Both the position numbers and the translations under genes were made by a program. A stretch of DNA of 64,000 nt from Saksenaea vasiformis B4078 (lineage: Eukaryota > Mucoromycota > Mucoromycetes > Mucorales > Saksenaeaceae): positions 24,626 through 88,625 of the forward strand of contig JNDT01002363.1 in assembly GCA_000697055.1 (NCBI GenBank), written 5' to 3'. Within the stretch, counting starts at the first letter, position 1. The number at the start of each line of letters is the position of its first letter. Below are positions 20,008 to 32,400 of the stretch, piece by piece. The notes under the pieces are model-generated. The model did not search any database. It saw nothing but the letters and a program-made list of their open reading frames with translations, and was not told the DNA's origin.

Positions 20008-22493
20008 TTGACCAAACAAGCTGAGACATCGAAGGCAAAGAAACGCGGAAGATATCAGAAAGCTGAAGAAGCAACAAATATAAGCGCTTCAGGAAAACCA
20101 TGTTCGACCTGTGGTGGTACCGACCATACCCGATCGTCGTCTAAACGATGCCCCATGCATAAAGCATCGAAAAGGGACATCATTGCAGACCGGCTTGCCC
20201 AAAAAAATTATGAAACGTTCACACGCAAGCTACCCTTTTCATCTGTCGTACGCTCAGAGCACGAAGAAGCACTACGCACGAAAATCATACGGTTGTCAAA
20301 ATTTTTGCGCGAAGTAATCTTTCGTGCCCAATTACTCGTAAATTCGTATATAATCGCTAATTCCGATCGCGCAATGCCTTCATACGTATATACGCAGAAC
20401 TTCTGGTATTCCGTTAGTCAGCTGGTAATGGGAATCAACATCAGCAATAACAACAGTAACTTCCCACGCGAGATGTACGGGCATTGGGAGAATCTCTTAG
20501 CTCGTCATCCAACTGCTGTGTATCACGTTGGTGATTTTACGGGATACAGTGGTAGTCTATCGGCAGCGTGTGTCACATTAGCATCCACGTATTCCAACAA
20601 CGTAGTCGAGAACTTCGAAAGCCGAATGAAATTTTATATATCACGAAGGCTGATCAGCCTTCTACCAGTAAGATTCAAAGTCGCGAGGTACTACTGATTT
20701 ATTTTGCTAATGTAGAATTTGTACAAGAGTCAAGCTAAAGCAATCGCCGGAGATTATGTATACGAACGCTTAGTTAAGGGTGATCCATACTGGCCATTTC
20801 CTGATAAGCCAATGGACTCTGAAGTTGAATCCGTCGTGGAGACCATATGTTGCGAATTTACAGGATTAATGCCGGTAGAACCAACTACTGCAGAACGACT
20901 CTCTGCACGCCCTGGAGAGTACGTGCCGGTACTGGCTTATATCCTTAGAACGCACGAAGACGAACATGAGAAGGCAGGAAAAGAGTGCAAAGATTCGCCT
21001 CGTTTGTTCTCTTTATCACCATCACCATCTACGCATTGGCAATTTGTGTCAATCAATTGCAACGTTCTTACCGTCTTAACAGGCGTTCCACGTGGACGTG
21101 ATTACGATGCTCAGCTTGCTCAGTTCCATCAAGTGTTTAACTTTTCCAAGCTCGGCTATAAGACGTAAGCAAGCGCTCATTAGATAACTGTCTGATGCCA
21201 TTTTCCTGTAGCTTTGAACAACTGAAAAACTCGGCGAACGAGAGCGGTACAGCATTTAAGGCTGCTGTTCTGAGTGATGGATATAGCGTTGATATACAGT
21301 TTGCTCGAGCTCGGAAACCGGAAGCTGCAATCATCGACACGAGCCTTTCAGTTGACGATCTGACTATGGAGAATGTATATGACCATTTCACACCATGCGC
21401 CATAGATCCTGGTATTAATCAGGCTTTTACTGCTGCGTACGGCCAAAACAACGAGCGTCATGAAATAAGGCGATGTTCTACGAACGAGTATTATTCGTAT
21501 ACGGGTTCACCGAACAGAGATATACAGATGCAAGTAGAAAAGAAAGAACAAGGAGTCGAAGAGATTGAGAGCTCTCTGGAATCCGGAAAGACGTCTGACG
21601 TCGATTCATATAACCGCTATCTGGAGTGCATTTTTCTTCATATGAATACCTTATTCGATTTCTACGTCCGGGAAGAGCAATGGCAAGGTTCCACGGCTAT
21701 CAAGGGGTGCAAAGAGCAAGAGAAGAGATGGTTAACATTCTGGTATCTGGAGGCAAAAAGTACAATCGTAGAAAACGAAAGCGCACAAGATCAAATAGGA
21801 GAACACGCAAAAAAGGTCGCAAACGTCGTAAAGACGCACGGAGTAAGAAAAGCACGGCCGATGATAAATCATTAGCTCATTGGCAAGTACTTTTAATTAT
21901 ACCAATTTACTACCAACAGTAACTAATGAATTGCTAACAGTGTTCCTCGACCAAACACTTCTTCCGAACGAAGCACGCTCAGGAGAAAGGGATGCTTTCA
22001 TCAATGGAGGCCCGCAAATTTCACGAATGAGGGGAAGAAGACACCTTTGATTGTATTCGGCGACGGGATGTTCAATAACAGATGTAACTACAAGGGACAT
22101 CGCAAAGGTGTGGTCAATATCCTATGGAGAAGTTTGAAGAGAAGGGAAAGACGCGGAGAGTTACTAGTTGTAACAATTGACGAGTACCTCTCCTCGCAGG
22201 TCAGTACTATGACGCTGGCGACATCGATATGCTCAAATGTATGTTTAGATCTTTCATAATTGCTGAAACAGATCGCTTCAGAAAGTTGTAACCAGCGATC
22301 ACATCTCCCACCACAGCATCTTGGAATGCAAAACCTGTAAGACGTTGTGGAATCGGGATGTGATGGCAAGCAAGAACCTATTTCGGATTGCTGAATCGAT
22401 CTGGAGGGGCCAAGCCAGACAAGCCGAATTTGCCAGGTCTTCAAGGGACAATATCGCCGGTACGAATGCGGTTCCCTCCACCGGGAAGGTTTA
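20008..22493 (+). pseudogene. TnpB/Fanzor-like nuclease gene, copy 1 (decayed)
   Basis: Spliced gene similar along its whole length to copy 2 (25580-28012). Exons are 20008-20667, 20716-21164, 21212-about 21885, a further exon to 22199, and 22249-22493. The N-terminus has a zinc-type motif (CSTCGG...CPMH). The C-terminal half has the split RuvC-like nuclease of TnpB: CAIDPGINQAFTAAYG (first Asp), LIVFGDGMF, RRERRGELLVVTIDEY, then the zinc ribbon region with CKTCKTLWNRDV (last Asp). Damage: a one-base shift near 21669 (FY/GPGR...), a first ribbon Cys read as Phe (TTT at 22252), and an in-frame TGA at 22264. No ATG precedes the zinc motif in frame, so the true start is unresolved. Fanzors are eukaryotic, transposon-borne TnpB relatives; known members are RNA-guided DNA endonucleases. 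This copy is probably dead. Confidence 0.75.
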
Positions 22494-23179
22494 GATTTTT
22501 ACGGTAAGCTTGTCGTTACATATATAAAATTGAAATCAATTTTACTGATTGATCCTTTAGGTGCTCACACCGGTAAGTTCTTCTTCGGATCATCAAACAA
22601 GTTGCTAAATAATGAATGTTTGCTACGCTTAAAATGGTTTCTTGCGTCGTCAATCGAGAATTGTGTATATCGATTCTCAGGACGCAAAAAATCATTTTAG
22701 GCAACGCAAAACGTTCTACAACAAACAGTACTCCATGTAATACGCGCATTGCGGAACGAATTTTGCGCCAGTGACCAGAGACTTTTGCGTTGTTTCGATC
22801 TGAATGCCCATGACCACATGAAGGCTGATGGCTCTCCATTGAATATAAATGATGTCATCTCATTGGTTGTTGATATGTCTGACAATGATACACAAAACGA
22901 GTGGGCAGAACTGTCTCATTCAAATCCATCTGGTTTTGACTGAAAGATAGCGGGGAAGGAGGTAGTCATGTAAACGCCGACCTTATACGAATGCGTACAT
23001 TGACAGAAGCCTCATTATTTGCTGACGATAACAGAGATGAAAGCCTAACTGGCTTTGTCCACTTTCCGAACAGGCCATGTGTATAGCATGAGCATGAAGC
23101 TAGAACGAGAGGTTCATATAGGGAATACGCCCCATAGCAAATCGAAAAACTGCCTGATTTGGTGATTAAAAAATGACGA
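22494..23179. other. Fanzor copy 1 downstream flank
   Basis: Holds the shared ACGGTAAGCT motif at 22501, the hairpin at 22629-22700 and a plus-strand fragment at about 22700-22943 (RNEFCASDQRLLRCFD...) that I do not recognise. No gene is supported. Confidence 0.35.
22629..22700. repeat. 72-bp imperfect hairpin
   Basis: Left arm TTAAAATGGTTTCTTGCGTC pairs with the complement of GACGCAAAAAATCATTTTA around a short loop. It lies about 130 bp after the end of the copy 1 coding homology. It may be a small foldback element or the end of the Fanzor-bearing element. Confidence 0.6.
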
Positions 23180-23560
23180 AGCAACGCTTACGACGAGTAT
23201 AAATGTCCGAACGCTCCACGTTATATCAAAATGTACAACAGGGATGAAGAAGGATCTCTACCTGGCGTTCAGAGGAAGTCTCGTACTAGATATTATAGCG
23301 GGCTGAATGAAGCTCATTCCGAGTTTCTTGTAGATTACATTGACAGAAATCCCGCTGCTATCCTGATTGATATAAAAGGAGCTTATATGAGGCGTTTGAA
23401 GACTTAGTTATCTCAGAATCAACATTGAATAGGTATTTAGTCAATAAATGTTGTATAAACCTGAAAAGCTGGAAAAGCTTCTTGCGAAAAGAGAAAGCTG
23501 CAGAATGGGAAAAAGATGCAAGACTTGGAATTCACTAACGGTGGCACAGTTATACAGTAA
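23180..23560 (+). pseudogene. Second Tc1-like transposase remnant (N-terminal helix-turn-helix part)
   Basis: In pieces over three frames one can read KMYNRDEEGSLPGVQRKSRT, YYSGLNEAHSEFLVDYIDRN, and FEDLVISESTLNRYLVNKC. This is the style of the paired helix-turn-helix start of fungal Tc1-like transposases (GL.. HS.FL.D.ID.NP, then S.STL.R.L). Frame breaks occur near 23390 and 23400, and the catalytic domain is absent. It is a different piece from the remnant at 17640-18420. Confidence 0.55.
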
Positions 23561-25579
23561 TCACTATCATGAACGCCTATCACCAAGAAGAAAGTTCACT
23601 TAAATCTGAATTCTGAAAAGACTGAACAAATATAAATAGGCAGACAAATTCACAGTCTCGAGGGATTCTATCCGTTTCCCTTTTGCTTAACTCATTCAAG
23701 TGCCACACGTGGTACTGGATAAAATCATATCATTAAACAATGAAATAAATAATATATGTATAAGGTTGCTTTTGGTGGAGTTCATCGGCCAAATACCTAA
23801 GTTATTGTTCGACAGTAGCGCGGACACAGAGATTGTCCCATCCACCTTCTCTTCTGCTCGCCTCTCTCCTTCTCGATGATAATAATTTAGTATAGTGTAC
23901 CCTAGTAATTATTGTTTCTCTCGAGATAAATAAGGAAGATGGTAACGCAATCTCTGGATCCACCTCTCGAAGGATGATCATCATCAAAGACTAGGTTTCA
24001 TTTAATTGTATTTTTTCGTGACATAATACAGTGTCCTCTCCGTTAATTCAGTCCCCCGATACCAATGTTCTATTGTTTAGAAAAGTATGAAGTTATCAAA
24101 GACCGAGATCGGCTATCCAACCACTCTTTATGGAGATCCTTCCTCGGTTTGTGGAGATGATTCTTCAGGTTTCTCCGTGTAACAATGGAGATCTGCTATG
24201 TCCAATCCACAGATGAACCACAGTGAGCTTTCTCTTTATTTCGCCCCTCGCCTATTTACAGGGTTACACTGTTACCAAGACCTTGGATTAAGAGGAGACA
24301 CCGTAAAATGTGTATTCACAGCACCCTCACTAAGAATTGTACTATAACTATCGTAAAAGCGCAATTTGTCATATTTTTAAGGCGAGCGAGCGATGGAGAC
24401 TGAATGGTGAGTATGATAGTATCTGCATAAAAGTGATAGCCAACTTGTTGTGTTGAGTAGATCTTTGTGTATCAGGCGTCAGTGGAACTGTCAAGCGTAA
24501 ATAACGAAGAAGTGTAAGTGTTTCCAGGATCGCTTAAATGATTAGACATGTCCCATAGTATACTGAATGGAGGGTTGTGTAGCGATTTCATAGTGTTTGA
24601 CAGCGGCGCTATTGCATTGTCTGCATTTGCGCAATTTCTTTCCTCCTCAACTGTATCAGCGAGCCAAGTTGTTACCGACCAGCTTGATGAAGATCGAAGC
24701 TAGTTGATAATGGTTGACCTCGATGCCGTAAAAGACAAATAAGAGAAAAAAGGTCTCGTGTATCTTTATTGATTGACTTTAATATTTATATCCAATGCTT
24801 GTGTTATTATGTCTATAACACAAGTTAAGAATTCCTTCTTCGACATACACTGGCCACTCTTCCTGCCTTTGAAGTCACACGAGCAAATATTTTAAAAGTG
24901 CTCCTACTTGATGGACGGATTCTGTTGCGCATCCGCAAGCCATCCGTTTTTCTACATGAGCAGGAAACAAGGACTGGAATTCAAAGGATACTTGACTCAG
25001 GTCGTTAACTCCTGCCTTAAATGATGTGTTCTCCCACAGGAAACGACTGAAAGCATCTGAGTAGTTGAATCTGAGGCTTTGATTGTTCTCACGGTAACGA
25101 GAGATCTCATCCATCAATACTTTGTTAAATACAATGGTCTCCTCTAAATACGCTGAAACATTGCCAATTGAAGGCAAAATTGAACACAACAGCATGTCAA
25201 ATGGTGCGTCGATGTAAAGGATATCCGTGAATTTGGACTGAGGGATATTACGTACAAATCACAATTTCCAAGTGCATATGGCCTCTCATGGGTTCATCCG
25301 TCATATTCATGGAAGGCTGATCGCTGTTACAATCCCTGATCCTGGTGTTCAAGAACTATGAAGCAAATTCGTTCAACTTATAAGTATCTATCGGATCGTA
25401 CAACTTTTTATCTTTAACTCTACAAACGTGAGTTCTGGATATCTCTTCGTTAACGGATTTTAGCTTTTTAACCGCTGGAGCGGAGTACTGGGGGAGGAGG
25501 AAGGGGGGAGTACCGCGTCGCCGACAGCATGAAGAACAGAATGAGAGTGTAAAACGGTCTAAGAAACGTGGGCGACAAG
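23561..25579. other. Gene-poor interval with a possible GDSL-esterase-like fragment on the minus strand
   Basis: The minus-strand stretch 24893-25260 reads IPQSKFTDILYID, AYLEETIVFNKVLMDEISRY, and FNYSDAFSRFLWEN. The order (Pro-containing strand, FN..L...I..YR, then a D.F..F segment) resembles the C-terminal part of GDSL/SGNH esterases. It is short, lacks the catalytic GDS and DxxH motifs, and is probably a relic. The rest of the interval shows nothing. Confidence 0.3.
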
Positions 25580-28012
25580 ATGCAGGCGAGCACAAGTAAC
25601 ACAAATTTCGTTCCAAAGCCATGTCCTGCTTGTAGTTCAACTACACATCGCAGCTCTAGATCGCGAGACTGTGCTGCGCATAGCAAGTCAACCCAAGAAA
25701 TTCTGGAAGACCATCTTGAAAAGAAGATGAAGTTATTTACTCGGAAATGCACTGTGCACTCGGTTGTCCGAGAAGCGTATCGCGAAAGATTTTGTCAAAC
25801 TACACGAGACCTTTCAGTATTTTCCAGAGAAGTCATTGCAAGGACGCAGTTATTCGTAAATCAGTACATCCTGGATCATGAAGTGGTACCTGCGATTTGC
25901 TTTACACAGAACTTTTTTTATTCCGTTACGCAATTCGTACTTTCCAAACCAGTGACAACTACCAACGACAAGATGCCTGAAGACCTCAAGAGCGCATGGG
26001 AGGCGTTTAAAAACGAACACTCATCTTTGCAGGAAATTCCGCCTACAAGTCTCCGCTATTCTGATGTCCTAAGTGAAGCATGTATCACACTCCCCACATG
26101 CTATGTGAACAACATAGTGGAGAATTTTGAAACAAGCACTGTATCTTTGTTCAGCACAAGCTTTCTGTATCATTCCACGTAAGTCTGGTATCTTGCTGTC
26201 ATACTCCACCGGGACTAATATCTATCTATAGACTCTTACGAAGAAAGACGCAATGGCTATTGCATCTAGCTATGCTTTCGAACGAATTGGTGGAGGGTCT
26301 CCCAGCTGGCTGGATTCTGTCGAGGTATCCTTACCTTTGGTGGCTATCATGGACAGTATTTGTGAGGAACTTGAAGAACTCACGCCCAAACCTGCAACAT
26401 CTCAGACCATATCCGCATCTTCTTGTTCGTATTTACCTGTGTTGAAACGCATCTTGGAATCTTATGAAGAGGAGCATCGCATAGCCGGAATTTCACAAGA
26501 GGCGTCAGATGATAGCTCTTTGGAATCTTACGAGGATGATCATTGCATAACCGGAAATTCAGAAAGAGCGTCAGACGATACCTCTCTTCCAAGGCGTTTC
26601 GCGATTTCACCGAGGCCCACAACCGGATGGAGGTTTATCTCTATCAATGCAGAACTTCTAGCTAGCCTATTGCCTGTGAGTAGGCCGAAGAAACCTAGCG
26701 ACTACCCTAAAACGTTCTTTGATGCCCTTGATTTCTCCTGTCTTAGAATTAACAGGTATGAAGCACAAAGGCTTACCTTTCTACAAAATATTCACTTTGT
26801 TATATACTTGCATTTAGCTGGGAATCATTTACCGAGGATCCAGACTGCAAGTTCGCTTGCAAGATTCTCACGGATGGATACACAGTTAGTTTACTATTTG
26901 CAAGAAGGGCAAGAGTAGATGTGGCGAGCACTGCGCTGGACTTGGAAGATTTCAGCATTGACGAGGTCAAGCATAATTTTGAGCCGTGGGCTCTTGATCC
27001 GGGGCGTAATCAATTCTTTACAGCCGTAGATGGAAGTGGCTCCGGGTCGCATCAGATACGACGGGTCTCCAATAAGGAATACTACGCAATGACTGGTTCG
27101 GGGAGAAGGGCAAAGAAAATACAAAAAGAAAAAGGTGCACAAGGAATTACCGAGATAGAAACAAATTTGCTTACGAGCAAAACGGCTTCCTCCGACTGTC
27201 ACCATGAATTTGTGGCATGTTTCCTTGAAAACTTCCCGGCATTAACCGCTTTCTACGGCCCTCGAATGGCGGAGACACGGTTTAGAAACTACCAAGGCAC
27301 GCAACGAGCTCCAGAAGAACTGGTGAATATACTTATCAATGGAGGCAAGAAGTATTGTAAGGGAAGGAGAAAAAAGACGAGGCACAACCGGAAGAAAAGA
27401 AAAAGGCGAGCTTGTAAACGCAAGGAAAAGCAAAGATTGCGGTGGCGCTCTGGGTAATTAATATTATACATACATAGGTGTAGATATTGATGAAAGCCTT
27501 TCACTTCAGCCCAAGGGAATCGACAACGAGATTCACTGTCAACAAACCCCATCCACATACAAGAAAATGGAATCCGTCTTCTTTTCAAACAACCAACAAA
27601 ATTCCCCTTATAGTCTTTGGATCGGCCATGTTTGGCGCGAGTGGGCATGCCACACGGAAAGGAAAAAAAGCAGCCGTGGTCAACAAATTATGGAAAACGC
27701 TTAAAAGAAGAGAGCGTCGTGGCGAGCTGGCCGCCGTGACCATAGACGAATTCTACACATCTCAAGCTGGTTCGGTTCATTTTATGTCCGTGCTTATTGA
27801 AATAGTATCTCTAGGTTTGCAGCGCTTGTATGACAAGAGACTTGAGCAAGGTAACAACAGCCGATCGCATCTCCCACCATGGTATTGCAGTATGCAACAA
27901 CTGCCATACACTTTGGCAAAGGGACGTCAACTCGGCCAAGTCCATGTATCATATTGCCGACTCGGTCTGGCGTGGGCTCAGACGCCCAGCGGAATTTTGT
28001 CGACCTGAATAA
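25580..28012 (+). CDS. TnpB/Fanzor-like RNA-guided nuclease homolog, copy 2 (nearly intact)
   Basis: Five exons: 25580-26178, 26232-26755, 26818-27453, 27510-27765, 27815-28012. Phases agree throughout except exon 1, which is one base short of frame near 26127. The N-terminus has a zinc-type motif (CPACSSTTHRSS). The C-terminal half holds the RuvC-like parts: ALDPGRNQFFTAV (first Asp), a basic NILINGGKKY...KKTRHNRKKRK linker, IPLIVFGSAMFG, RRERRGELAAVTIDEFYTSQ, the zinc ribbon VCSAC...VCNNC, and LWQRDVNSAKSM (last Asp). Fanzors carry a shifted catalytic glutamate next to the TS..C..C ribbon, and IDEF fits. Intron 4 has a GC donor (CAA|GCTGGT); the equivalent intron in copy 1 has GT and the same length (49 nt). 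Predicted size is about 740 residues. Function is inferred from motifs only. Confidence 0.75.
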
Positions 28013-28098
28013 TTCATCCCGAGATCGCCACTACGAATGTGGTTTGTTGTGTTGCTTTCCGGCAACAAACATTTAGATATTTACGTTTACGGTAAGCT
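28013..28098 (+). other. Conserved 3' flank of the Fanzor-like copies (candidate guide-RNA scaffold)
   Basis: Downstream of the copy 2 stop, similarity to copy 1 continues. Shared pieces include GATCGCC/TATCGCC, TACGAATGTGGTT versus TACGAATGCGGTT, a TTTAGAT stretch, and ACGGTAAGCT (28089 and 22501). In TnpB and Fanzor systems the guide RNA comes from, or overlaps, the 3' end of the nuclease locus. Conservation past the stop fits that, but plain shared ancestry explains it equally well. Confidence 0.3.
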
Positions 28099-29392
28099 CA
28101 ACACGACTTTAGTACATTCTTCTGAACGTTTCGCCTCCCGTATTGTCCAACTATAACTTGCTATATACGTCAATTGGGTAAGTGATCATTCTTTATTCAA
28201 AGAAAACTGGATTCACACCGTTTCTCCGTATCTCTTACTTCCAGGACGCCAAACTTGCTCTATTGGTTCACGCAAAATTATTTCTGACCTGGCGTATATT
28301 GTTTTGAAAAATCCAGTAATACGCGCATAAAATTTGGTTCAAGACTAACGTTGTAACTGTTTGAATGTTGTAACTGTTTGGAGGATCAGCTTGTACAATT
28401 AGTTGTATACACTATTAGATATTTATGCAACAGAGAAGGTTGCTGTCGATATTAAAGTGAGAAGACGTCAAGAACTTAGCAAGTCAGGTCTCTGCCAACT
28501 ATCTGGGAACGGGGTCGGCAATTCATATCACTTCCAAGAACAACGAGAAGACGGATTGGAAGAGCGCATTGGAAAGCACGTATATTCGTGTTTGGAATGG
28601 ATAGCGTAATCTTAGGCAGCTAATGAAGAGCCCCATTTGCCCATAAACTGTGGATTGATACAGCAGTGACTGAGAAAAGCTATTGAAGTTTCAAACAACC
28701 AACATGAGATACGTACTGTCAACAAACACAAAACCGGAAGATGCACGTTCAACTCTTTAGCAACAAATAGGTTTGTTCCTTCAATGTCTTCAGCGAATAA
28801 TAGATCATGGAAGATTGCAGTTTTTGTCTGTGATCCGTGCGGGAATAGATCCTTCACCGGGATGAAAGTGTTACCCACGATACCGCAACCATCGCGGCCT
28901 CGATGCTAGCAAAATAAAGGCGCCCCATCTCATCTCATTCAGATATCATAATAGGTTGGGACACGTCATGCGTTTCGGTAGCTTTTCTCTGAAAATCTTA
29001 AATCAACTTACAGGTAATGCAAGTGCTTGTCTTTATCGGTTCTTTCCTAGTGTGAAACCCATCTCTTCACAGGTGGAAATTTATTTATAGCAGAGCGACA
29101 AAGTACTTGATAAACAATATGCAAGTTGTAATACAATGTCAGTTGCAGGCATTGCTTCAACTCAGCAAGTGTCCAATACTTGCATGATAATTTTGTAGTC
29201 TCATCACTTTGTCGACTAAAACTATTACTCACCACGCACGATCCGGTCGTCGGATTAGTATTGACTTTTTATTCTCTTCTCGTTTAAGTCAAGGAGGTCT
29301 AGGGACGCTTAAAGTCTCGCGTTGGTAATGAAAGAAGAAAAAAGAGCAAGTGACGTAGGATGCATGTAACTCGAGCGAGAATTTCGGGGTGA
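28099..29392. other. Intergenic, unrecognised minus-strand fragment
   Basis: A minus-strand stretch at about 28715-28880 reads NTFIPVKDLFPHG, AIFHDLLFAEDIEGTNLFVA and ELNVHLPVLCLL. It looks protein-like with a possible GT-AG intron after VLCLLT. I do not recognise it and see no full gene. Confidence 0.25.
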
Positions 29393-29443
29393 ATGGGAAA
29401 CCAGTGTGTTCCAACTCAGCTTTTCCCCCTTCTTCATACCATT

Positions 29444-32400
29444 ATGAGCAATGAAGATCCGCATTCTCGTCATCCCGCGTTCGACTTGCGTAAAACCATT
29501 TCACTTCGACGTTCGGGAAACATGAAGATGGCTGGTGAAAACGAACCCAAACGATCGCTTGATGACTATGTTTCAAGCAACAAAGACGTACAGGCTGCTT
29601 TTAACCAGTTAACAAGGAATAGAAGTAGCCGAGCTGGTGGATCAGAGGCTAGTCATTCTGCGTTTGAGGGGCAGCATGGGGTCCCGCATGCAGCAATAAA
29701 TTCAGGCAGCAACAATTCATTCACACAGCGGCTTATTGATCGAGGCATAGCTGTGCCTTCCTCTATATCTCACTGGAAATCCGCTGCGTCTTCAAGCGAT
29801 CCCATTCTCTCTTCTTCTACTGGATCTTATCTGTCCTCTTCAATGGGATCTTGCAATAACGACTTTGACTCAAGCGCTTACTATGGTTTGTCGCCATTCG
29901 TCACATCGTCGTCGTTCCTGATGACAAGCGAATCAACCGGTCACCTTGGTGCAGACATGGCACAAGGAGGGGTACATGGACGCCATGAGTCCTTAAGACA
30001 CCGTTATGATAAAGAAACCGCCAATAGCACGCAGAGGGCATCTCAGAATAGTGAAGAAGAGGAGGAATATCACGTTATGTCATCACCCGAATTAGCAAAG
30101 TTACACCATCATCGCTCAAGAAGATCGCGACCAGACAGAGATGATAGTGATATTGAATTATCAGATGACGATCTGGAAGATCCTAGAAAGCAACACTCAA
30201 CACCGAATCTACTTACGACAACGACACCGTTTCTATTACGAACGGCAACTGCACGACGACGGCATCACGATAGTGTCTCAAAAGCCCGTTCGCCTTCACC
30301 ATTGGCGCGTACTTCTATGTCTACTGTCGAAGAAGCCGCGTCAGGCGAAGAGGAATTGGCAGAGAAAGGTGTTTCAAAACAATCTGCACCACGGCCAGGC
30401 ATCTTTAACTTGCGAGATCCTGAGAGTTACGCAGACGTGTATCCCTTAAGAAGCACGAGTAAGGATGAAGAAAAGGGGAACGATATAGGAGGCGTCGGTG
30501 TTGCCCAGGAAGATGACCATGTGCAACAACACGCAGTGCTAGAGGCACGTACTACCGTTGATGCGTCGGATATAGACGGTGGATCACGCGATCTTGCAGA
30601 AAATTATAAAAAGGCACCTGATACTCCAGAATCAGATCCACGGGAGGCCCCACCTCAGCTTTCCGCATCGATCAACAAACTGAAAGAGATGCTTACCTCA
30701 AAGCGGCCGTCTTCCGCCAAACTTAGCGCCCTACTATCGCCAACAAGTGACTCTCACGATGCTCTCCAACGATTGGATTCGCAGGCTGCAAAAAAGCCAT
30801 TTACAACACTACCACCCCCACCGCCACTTCGCGAACCACCTCGGAAACATTTGCTACAGACACCAGTATTTCAAGTAGTCAATGCCAATACCGTTAAAGA
30901 TCGATACCTTTTTTTATTCAGCGACCTTCTGCTGATCTGTAAACCAATTATGGACGAAAATATTATTGTCGGAGGAAGTGTCACAAATAACCGGGAGAAC
31001 AGCAGGTACCGTTTCAGGCCAAATGAAGACAGCCTGTTTCAAGTCAAGAACATTGTTGAACTTAGCAAGGTCACATTGTATATTTCTCGTGAAGACCAGC
31101 AACAGCAGCAGTTGCAACATAGACCGTCTATCATCGTCAGTCCTGATGCTCAGTCAGTATTACCTGCTCCACGCAAGATGCATCCAGTGTTAGCATCGGC
31201 GCTACGCAAGTTTGAAACGAGTGCAGAGAACGGAATTGCTTATCTGATTGATAAACAAGTTCTCACGAACGATCCCTTAAGCATAGCGAACTTTTTATTC
31301 AAAACTCCCGACTTGAATCGGCGACAGTTAGGTCACTATCTTACAGATCCGAAAAACAGCGATGTGTATCATGCCTTCTTGGACTGCTTCCGACTCGTGG
31401 GTTTCCGACTTGACGAAGCATTGCGTATTCTACTTACGACTTTCCGATTACCTAGTAATTGGGAAGCTTTAGAGTATCTGATTGAACGATTTGCAAAGAA
31501 GTGGCATGATGCAAACCAGAACGTTGTTAAGTTCCATGAAGACATGGTCGTCAAAGTTATTGTGGCAATGCTTTTCTTGAACGCTGAAGTCTGGTACGAT
31601 GCGAACAGCGAAAGAGATGTATTCTGGTGGGCTCGTGAAAGGAAGGAACGAAGGGACAGACAACGGATGACGCGTCGGGGAAGCATGGACCGGAAGAGTC
31701 ACCGCGAGAGCGTGGCTGTTGAACCTCTGCATTATATCACAGCATTACGAGCAGAGGGGAGGACGCAATCGTCAATGTCAGATTTCTGGGATAGATGGAC
31801 TCATTTCGATCAATATGCACTAGTACCGCGCGAATTCATGGAAGATATGTATCGATCTATCATGGCGGAACGTCTTGAAACGGGATGGGACAATAAACCA
31901 GGTCGCGCATCACCGGTGCAAGACAACGCTGCAGAAAATTCAGATCAATCGGAACAGGATGTAGTTATTACAGTGACACCTCACCGGTTACCTACACGAC
32001 TTACGAAGGGCGTTCCCTCTGCACCGATTACGATTTCCATTCCAGCTCCTGATTCAGGATTGCAGATTAAATTACGTGGACAGGACCTAACGTGCGAACC
32101 AAACGTACTCGACTTTTCATTGTCATGTGTCCAGACGTTCACTATCACGGGACATACGTTGGGACGGACAAGTTTGATGTTTATCAAATCCGGAGAACAT
32201 GCGGGTCACTATGTGAGTCCGACATTGCCGCGTACGAAGAGTATTGTGGTGGAACGTCCATTTATGCGATATACTTTCCAAATCGGCTTTAGCCATACAG
32301 ATATGCGTGCTGTCAAAGCGGCGGCGGCAGCAGCAATGACAAGTGGAAAGAGTGCGAGTGGAGGAAGTGCAGTAGATCGTAGCAGCAATTCGGTGAAAAG

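Noticed and set aside
22200..22248. Reading straight through the last intron of Fanzor copy 1
   Set aside because: Yields CSNVC with no second ribbon pair in frame; splicing at 22200-22248 restores homology with copy 2 and the same 49-nt intron.
24875..25195. Functional GDSL esterase gene
   Set aside because: Only a C-terminal-like piece; no catalytic motifs and no upstream exons found.
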